From REEB95 sp035648735 (lineage in GTDB: Bacteria; Pseudomonadota; Alphaproteobacteria; ATCC43930; CGMCC-115725), in NCBI GenBank assembly GCA_035648735.1, contig DASRKX010000021.1, positions 1 through 10,957 of the forward strand: a stretch of DNA of 10,957 nt, in the 5' to 3' direction. This document shows, in pieces, positions 7,430 through 10,957 of this stretch. The notes below the pieces were generated by a model. It made no database searches. It saw nothing but the letters and a program-made list of their open reading frames with translations, and was not told the DNA's origin. The position numbers and the translations under genes are program-made. Every line of letters starts with the position of its first letter. Position 1 is the stretch's first letter.

Positions 7430-7727
7430 GCGGGAACTGGGCGTTTGTCCGATAATAACCCCGTCGCGACCCTGAAGGTCGCGTCCCGGACGCAAATTGA
7501 TGTGCCGGTGTCGATTGGCGGGGCGGCGGCAAGCGTCTAAAGTATGGCAAAAGGCGACAAGCGCAGCTCGGTGTCGTGCAAAAGAGAGGTCGAGAATGGC
7601 GAAAAGGCCGGTTTTGAGCAGAACGATGGCGGCCGCGACGCCGCTGGTCGCGCCGTCGTCGCCATGGTCGTCGCCGAATTCTCCACTGCGATTTCGGGCC
7701 CGCCGGCCGTGACCGGCGATAATCGAC
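7430..7727. other. Intergenic region between divergent MFS and folB genes, no convincing gene
   Basis: This 298-bp stretch holds the MFS promoter and operator candidate near its left end. The rest shows only short open frames with unremarkable composition, for example 64 codons at 7544-7738 (+) without a Shine-Dalgarno and overlapping folB, and the in-frame minus-strand extension of the MFS gene. No terminator or clear folB promoter was found. Confidence 0.5.
7452..7483 (-). promoter_or_regulatory. Putative MFS promoter -10 with adjacent 19-bp inverted-repeat operator
   Basis: On the minus strand TATTAT (7452-7457, 5 of 6 to TATAAT) lies about 23 bases before the MFS start codon. Immediately upstream is a perfect inverted repeat, arms CGCGACC (7465-7471) and GGTCGCG (7477-7483) around CTGAA, covering the spacer and reaching toward the -35. 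No good -35 hexamer is visible. The arrangement is typical of TetR- or MarR-type repression of exporters, but no such regulator gene is in the window. The repeat lacks a T-tract, so it is not a terminator. Confidence 0.4.
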
Positions 7728-8102
7728 GTGAGGGATAAGCCGACGTCCGCCGACACCTATCGCATCTTCGTGCGCAATCTGGTGGTGGCCGCCAGGATCG
7801 GCGTCCATCCGCACGAGAAGCTACGACCGCCGCGGCTGCGCGTCACGGTCGAGCTGGAGATGAGCGGTGCCGGCCCCGCCGCCGACGAACTGAGCGAGGT
7901 GCTCGATTACGAGCGCGTCGTCGAGGGTATCCGCGCGCTCGCCTTGGCGCGCCACATCAACCTGGTCGAGACGTTCGCGGCGGCGGCGGCGGGGCTTTGT
8001 CTCGAGGATGCGCGCGTCCGGGTGGCGCGGATCAGCGTCGAGAAACTCGACGTCTACCCCGACACGGAAAGCGTCGGCGTCACCATCGAACGGCACCGCT
8101 GA
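7728..8102 (+). CDS. folB: Dihydroneopterin aldolase
   Basis: Converts 7,8-dihydroneopterin to 6-hydroxymethyl-7,8-dihydropterin and glycolaldehyde in cytosolic folate synthesis. The 124-residue length is typical of the family. Aligned to the E. coli enzyme, the protein keeps the pattern IGVHPHEKL (E30 near the active site), the conserved tyrosine in VLDYERV (Y61), LVET with the pterin-anchoring glutamate E81, and the catalytic lysine in VEKLDVYPDTESVGV (K106), and ends with VTIER as in other FolB proteins. The GTG start at 7728 has only a weak Shine-Dalgarno; no alternative start leaves the first beta strand (YRIFVRNLVV) intact. Its 3' end overlaps the convergent folP by 23 bp. No folK is visible nearby. 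Confidence 0.9.
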   Translation: MRDKPTSADTYRIFVRNLVVAARIGVHPHEKLRPPRLRVTVELEMSGAGPAADELSEVLDYERVVEGIRALALARHINLVETFAAAAAGLCLEDARVRVARISVEKLDVYPDTESVGVTIERHR

Positions 8103-9165
8103 CGGATTGGATGGCCTGCGCCGTATCGAGCGCCTGGCGCGTCGCGGCCACGTCGTGCACGCGTAGGATTTGCGCGCCTTGCGTCCAGGCTTGCAGCGCC
8201 GCGGCGAGCGAGCCGGCGAGGCGCTCGGCGGCGGGCAGCGCCGGGCCGAGAAACGATTTCCGCGAAACGCCCACCATGACGGCGCAACCCAGCGCGCGCA
8301 GAAGGCCGAGACGCGCCAGGATTTCAAGATTGTCGGCCCGGCTCTTGCCGAAGCCGATGCCCGGATCGATGGCGATGGCGCCACGCCGGATTCCGGCAGC
8401 TTCGCAGGCGGCGATGCGCACTTCCAGGTATTCTGCAATGTCGAGCGAGGGCAGGGTATAGCGCGGCGCCGTCTGCATGGTGCGGGGCTCGCCCTGCATG
8501 TGCATCAAGACGACGGGCGTATGGCGCCGCGCCACGACCGCCACGCTGCCGTCGCCCGCGAGCGCCGAGACGTCGTTGACAATGCGCGCGCCGGCGGCGA
8601 GCGCGGCCTCCATGACCGCCGCATGGCGCGTGTCGATCGAGACGATGGCGCCGGATGCTACAAGCCCGCGCACCACCGGATCGACGCGGCGCAATTCTTC
8701 CTCGGGCGAGACCGGGGCGGCACCCGGTCTCGTCGATTCCCCGCCGACATCGACGATATCGGCGCCCTCGGTGACGAGTTTGCGGCCCTGCGCGATCGCC
8801 GTTTCCGGCGTGGCGAAGGCTCCCCCGTCGGAGAAGCTATCGGGCGTCACGTTGACGATGCCCATAATGAGCGGCCGCCGGCCAAGATCGAAGCCGGCCC
8901 AGGATGTCGTACCGGCGAGGTTGGCGAACGCGCGGTCGAACCGCGCCTGCAATTCCTTGGATTGTTGCAGCAGGGCGTCGCGGAGGGCTGGTAGGGTGGC
9001 GGCGGCCGAGAGAATTTCACCGTCGCCGCGAGCCAGGAGCTCGACCGCAGCGATTTTGTCGGCCAAGAATCCGATCGGTCGAACCCAGATCCGTGCCGCG
9101 CCGATCGAGGCGAAGAACGTTTCCGGCGTTAACGGTTTTGGCGGCTGTTCGGGCATGCGCCGCAT
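8080..9165 (-). CDS. folP: Dihydropteroate synthase with N-terminal extension
   Basis: Joins 6-hydroxymethyl-7,8-dihydropterin pyrophosphate to p-aminobenzoate in the cytosol; target of sulfonamides. At 361 residues it is about 80 longer than E. coli FolP. The catalytic TIM barrel starts near 98 with all hallmarks: MGIVNVTPDSFSDGG (101-115), DVGGESTRPGA (139-149), SIDTR (176-180), NDVSAL (197-202), LMHMQGEP (220-227), DPGIGFGKS (267-275) and GVSRKSFLG (299-307). The N-terminal ~97 residues (e.g. FFASIGAARIWVRPIGFLAD, then a helical stretch) form an extra region of unknown role that I believe is common in alphaproteobacterial FolP. ATG 9165 was chosen; ATG 9156 is equally possible, and the frame stays open to 9315 without conserved content. 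It is convergent with folB and overlaps it by 23 bp instead of being colinear. Confidence 0.93.
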   Translation of the reverse strand: MRRMPEQPPKPLTPETFFASIGAARIWVRPIGFLADKIAAVELLARGDGEILSAAATLPALRDALLQQSKELQARFDRAFANLAGTTSWAGFDLGRRPLIMGIVNVTPDSFSDGGAFATPETAIAQGRKLVTEGADIVDVGGESTRPGAAPVSPEEELRRVDPVVRGLVASGAIVSIDTRHAAVMEAALAAGARIVNDVSALAGDGSVAVVARRHTPVVLMHMQGEPRTMQTAPRYTLPSLDIAEYLEVRIAACEAAGIRRGAIAIDPGIGFGKSRADNLEILARLGLLRALGCAVMVGVSRKSFLGPALPAAERLAGSLAAALQAWTQGAQILRVHDVAATRQALDTAQAIQSVSGAVRW

Positions 9166-9168
9166 ACT
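9138..9168 (+). promoter_or_regulatory. Weak candidate promoter for the putative small RNA
   Basis: TTGGCG (9138-9143) and CATACT (9163-9168) are spaced by 19 bases on the plus strand, inside the 5' end of folP. Transcription would start near 9176. The match is moderate and the spacer long, so this only shows that a plus-strand transcript is possible. Confidence 0.2.
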
Positions 9169-9175
9169 GCCATCA

Positions 9176-9299
9176 GCAGTAGCGAGACGACACGCCGGAC
9201 GATTGTGCCCGGCCGGGCAGCCTCCCATATCAATGGCAAGACGCCGATTTGGCGTTTCCTCCCTAAACTGGGCCGCGCTTTGTCGTGGCCCATTTTTTT
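9176..9299 (+). ncRNA. Candidate trans-acting small RNA with two anti-Shine-Dalgarno motifs
   Basis: Between the divergent folP and TolC-family genes the plus strand forms three successive hairpins. The first is the palindrome TGCCCGGCCGGGCA (9206-9219). The second has arms AGACGCC/GGCGTTT (9239-9245/9251-9257, one G-U pair). The third is a strong rho-independent terminator (9270-9299). The two linkers are predicted unpaired and each contains CCTCCC (9221-9226 and 9258-9263), the complement of a Shine-Dalgarno. Structured arms with exposed CCUCC motifs and a 3' U-tail are the layout of several alphaproteobacterial sRNAs (the cuckoo/CcsR and alpha-r families). No plus-strand gene lies within 1.1 kb upstream that would need this terminator. 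The 5' end is a guess; it could instead be a leader or attenuator for the TolC gene. Confidence 0.4.
9270..9299 (+). terminator. Rho-independent terminator
   Basis: Stem GGGCCGCG (9270-9277) pairs with CGTGGCCC (9284-9291) over 8 bp including one G-U, with loop CTTTGT, and is followed by A and seven T (9293-9299). It works on the plus strand only; read the other way there is no T-tract. It is the clearest terminator in the window. Confidence 0.8.
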
Positions 9300-9346
9300 G
9301 GACCGGTTTCTGCAAAACCGCCGCTTTAGGTTCTTTCAGGGTAGGA

Positions 9347-9377
9347 ATGGTTAATAGATAAGAGGCTTTTTAACCAT
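9347..9377. promoter_or_regulatory. Inverted CtrA-like half-sites
   Basis: ATGGTTAA (9347-9354) and its exact reverse complement TTAACCAT (9370-9377) are separated by 15 bases. TTAACCAT resembles the half-site recognised by the alphaproteobacterial cell-cycle regulator CtrA (TTAA-N7-TTAA family), though here the halves face each other rather than lie in tandem. It is about 190 bp upstream of the TolC start. Confidence 0.3.
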
Positions 9378-9379
9378 AG

Positions 9380-9393
9380 AATCTGATCAGATT
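9380..9393. promoter_or_regulatory. 14-bp perfect palindrome, candidate operator
   Basis: AATCTGATCAGATT is its own reverse complement, with no spacer, and sits three bases after the TTAACCAT half-site in AT-rich DNA. It has the form of a binding site for a dimeric regulator. Identity of the regulator is unknown. Confidence 0.35.
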
Positions 9394-9565
9394 AAGAAAA
9401 AACTCGTAGACGTCTCCGAATTTGTCCAATATATTTGCCGCGTATTCAGTATAAACATTAACTATGACTTGTAATTACTTCCGACACTCACGTCGATTAT
9501 TTTGACACTTATCTTAATACTTATTAACGATCGACCCGGTCCCAGAGGGGGCCGAGGAAACAAAA

Positions 9566-10948
9566 ATGGTGTCAGGGACGATGGTTACGGGGATTGCGAT
9601 GATGAAGCGGCGATGGGCGCTCAGTGCCGGCGTGGCAGTGGCGGCGCTCCTGACGACGGCCGGCGCACAGGCGCAGAGCCTCAGCGACTCCGTGCGCATG
9701 ACCGTGCAGACCAATCCCAAGGTTCTGGAACTGCGGTCGAACCGCGAAGAGGTGGATTCCGAACTCCGACGCGCGCGCAGCCTGTATCTGCCCACGATCG
9801 ACATGCGCAGCTCGATCGGCCCGGAATGGACCGACAATCTTTTCACCCAGGGCACCAGCGGCCAACACATCCGTGAAGAGCTGTCGGTGGTCCTGACCCA
9901 AAAGCTCTATGACGGCGGGGCCACGACGGCCGAGGTCGATCATCAGGCAAGCCGTTCGCGCTCGGCCGCCTTCCGCGTCTGGGAGAATTCGGAATATGTC
10001 GGCCTCGATGCGGTCGAGGCGCATCTCGATGTGGTGCGGCTGCGTCGCATCCTTGCTTTCGCCGACCAGAACGTGGCGGCGCACCAGGCGCTGGTTCAGC
10101 GCGTCGAGGCGCGCACCTCGGGCGGCGCCGGCCGCGCCGCCGATTCGGCGCAGGCCGTGAGTCGTTTCGAGCAGGCTCAGGCGGCGCGCGAGGACGTGCG
10201 CGGCAGTCTGCAGGATGCCGAGGGGCGCTATCTGACCATCGTCGGCCAGGCGCCGGGCACGCTCGAAGACGTTCCGGTGCCGGCTGGCGCGTTGCCGGCC
10301 GACGTCGACTCCAGCGTGCGCATCATGATGTCGTCCAATCCGACAGTGAAGGCGCGCGAGGCGGATATCGACGCAGCCAGGTCCGCAGTCGAGCTCGCGG
10401 ATTCGCGCTTCGATCCCACCGTCAATCTCGAGGTCGGCGGCGACCACAATCACAACGTCGGCGGCGTGCCGGGCAAGGACAACGAGGCGCGTGCCCTCGT
10501 CGTGCTGCGCTGGAATCTCTACGCCGGCGGCGCCGACATCCATAATCGCGAGGCGGCCTACGCCCAGGTGGCGCAGGCGCGCAACGTCCGTCTCGCCGCG
10601 CTGCGCCAGTCCGAACAGGATTTGCGCAAGACTTGGGCATCCTATGATGCGGCGCAGCGCCGCGTTCCGTTGCTGAGCAGCTCGGCGCAGCATGAATCCG
10701 AGGTGCGCGGCGCCTATGACCAGCAGTTCGAGGTCAGCCAGCGCAGCCTGCTCGATCTGCTCGACGCCCAGGATGCCTTCTTCCAGTCGCAAGTGCGCGC
10801 GGCGACGGCACAGAGTCAGGCCGTGTTCGCGGCCTACAAGATCCTGGCGATCGAAGGGCAGCTGTTGCAGGCGCTCAACGTTCCGCCGCCGCCCGAAGCG
10901 GATCCCGGCACCCCGACACGGCGACCGCTCCGCCCGAGCGATTCCTGA
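9566..10948 (+). CDS. TolC-family outer membrane protein, type I secretion type
   Basis: A 460-residue outer-membrane channel-tunnel protein. A signal peptide (KRRWALSAGVAVAALLTTAGAQA, residues 14-36, cleavage before Q37) precedes two outer-membrane-efflux repeats. The first begins LSDSVRMTVQTNPKVLELRS (39-58) with the LTQKLYDGGATTAEVDH strand (about 111-127). The second begins with VRIMMSSNPTVKAREADIDA, mirrored by VVLRWNLYAGGADIHNREA and ending with FEVSQRSLLDLLDAQDAFFQ. The last motif and the overall size are typical of TolC proteins of type I secretion, especially LapE/AggA-like partners of large RTX adhesins. A proline-rich tail closes it. Start ATG 9566 has GAGGA eight bases upstream; ATG 9599/9602 would give a more usual signal peptide length. 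An ABC exporter, a HlyD-type adaptor and a secreted substrate are expected next to it but lie outside the window. Confidence 0.9.
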   Translation: MVSGTMVTGIAMMKRRWALSAGVAVAALLTTAGAQAQSLSDSVRMTVQTNPKVLELRSNREEVDSELRRARSLYLPTIDMRSSIGPEWTDNLFTQGTSGQHIREELSVVLTQKLYDGGATTAEVDHQASRSRSAAFRVWENSEYVGLDAVEAHLDVVRLRRILAFADQNVAAHQALVQRVEARTSGGAGRAADSAQAVSRFEQAQAAREDVRGSLQDAEGRYLTIVGQAPGTLEDVPVPAGALPADVDSSVRIMMSSNPTVKAREADIDAARSAVELADSRFDPTVNLEVGGDHNHNVGGVPGKDNEARALVVLRWNLYAGGADIHNREAAYAQVAQARNVRLAALRQSEQDLRKTWASYDAAQRRVPLLSSSAQHESEVRGAYDQQFEVSQRSLLDLLDAQDAFFQSQVRAATAQSQAVFAAYKILAIEGQLLQALNVPPPPEADPGTPTRRPLRPSDS

Positions 10949-10957
10949 TCGCGTGCC

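Larger units (their letters stand above)
9300..9565 (+). promoter_or_regulatory. AT-rich control region upstream of the TolC-family gene
   Basis: This 266-bp stretch is strikingly AT-rich in its middle (for example 17 G+C in 60 bases at 9421-9480) against a very GC-rich background. It holds a small hairpin (arms CGGTTT/AAACCG, 9304-9320), CtrA-like inverted half-sites, a 14-bp palindrome, a TTGACA hexamer at 9502-9507 without a well-spaced -10, and TTAA-N6-TTAAC (9514-9528). A 7-bp stem (CGGTCCC/GGGGCCG, 9537-9554) ends right at the ribosome-binding site. No gene is visible in it. Confidence 0.5.

Noticed and set aside
7544..7738. 64-codon plus-strand open frame before folB
   Set aside because: It lacks a Shine-Dalgarno, overlaps the folB start and shows no familiar composition or motif. 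I could not exclude a leader peptide, but nothing supports one.
7430..7756. N-terminal extension of the MFS transporter to an upstream ATG at 7756
   Set aside because: The extra 109 residues contain no family sequence, would overlap the folB start, and would put the -10 and operator candidate inside the gene. One hydrophobic stretch in it looked tempting but stands alone.
9206..9219. Palindrome TGCCCGGCCGGGCA considered as a protein operator
   Set aside because: Possible, but in such GC-rich DNA, and as the first of a hairpin series ending in a terminator, an RNA stem is the simpler reading.
9502..9527. TTGACA with TTATTA as the TolC promoter
   Set aside because: The -35 is perfect but the spacer to TTATTA is only 13 bases, and the hexamer at 17 bases (TAACGA) is poor. 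I keep it as an element of the region, not as a promoter call.
9572..10792. 406-codon open frame on the minus strand within the TolC-family gene
   Set aside because: It is antisense to a well-supported gene, has no recognisable domain, and is rich in H/R/G/A as expected from the complement of GC-rich coding DNA.

Overview
The window looks like ordinary chromosome of a GC-rich alphaproteobacterium, most likely a Rhodospirillales-type lineage. This rests on the very high GC in the third codon position, a Tat-exported Liv-type binding protein, a dihydropteroate synthase with a long N-terminal extension, and TTAACCAT (CtrA-like) half-sites in an AT-rich promoter region. The placement comes from gene style only; no rRNA or tRNA gene is present to confirm it. 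I see no CRISPR array, insertion sequence, prophage or toxin-antitoxin module.

Layout. Positions 1-2106 (+ strand) hold a compact three-gene run: the C-terminal end of a GH39-like glycosidase, a glucoamylase-like (PF10091/GH144-type) enzyme joined to it by a GTGA overlap, and a 191-residue protein I do not recognise. It meets tail-to-tail an orphan Tat-exported branched-chain-amino-acid-type binding protein (2117-3361, -). That gene is divergent from a carboxymuconolactone decarboxylase/AhpD-fold protein (3585-4238, +), whose end overlaps the end of a Na+/phosphate cotransporter with a PhoU-like tail (4196-5926, -). A DHA2-type MFS exporter follows (6035-7429, -), divergent from folB (7728-8102, +). 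folB overlaps folP tail-to-tail (8080-9165, -). After about 400 bp of structured, partly AT-rich intergenic DNA comes a TolC-family outer-membrane protein (9566-10948, +), probably the first gene of a type I secretion locus that continues beyond the window.

How it fits together. These are several small, largely independent units, not one pathway. The GH pair suggests oligosaccharide or beta-glucan processing. folB and folP are two folate-biosynthesis steps, unusually placed convergently. The Na/Pi gene has a near-consensus Pho box at a sensible distance, which suggests phosphate-starvation control. The TolC protein resembles outer-membrane partners of adhesin-exporting type I systems.

The most interesting unexplained signals are in non-coding DNA. 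They are a hairpin series ending in a clear rho-independent terminator with two CCTCCC anti-Shine-Dalgarno motifs (about 9176-9299, a candidate small RNA with no + strand gene to terminate), the Pho box at 5986-6003, an AT-rich control region with CtrA-like inverted half-sites and a 14-bp palindrome upstream of the TolC gene, and a 19-bp inverted repeat at the MFS promoter. I found no convincing wholly new multi-gene system.
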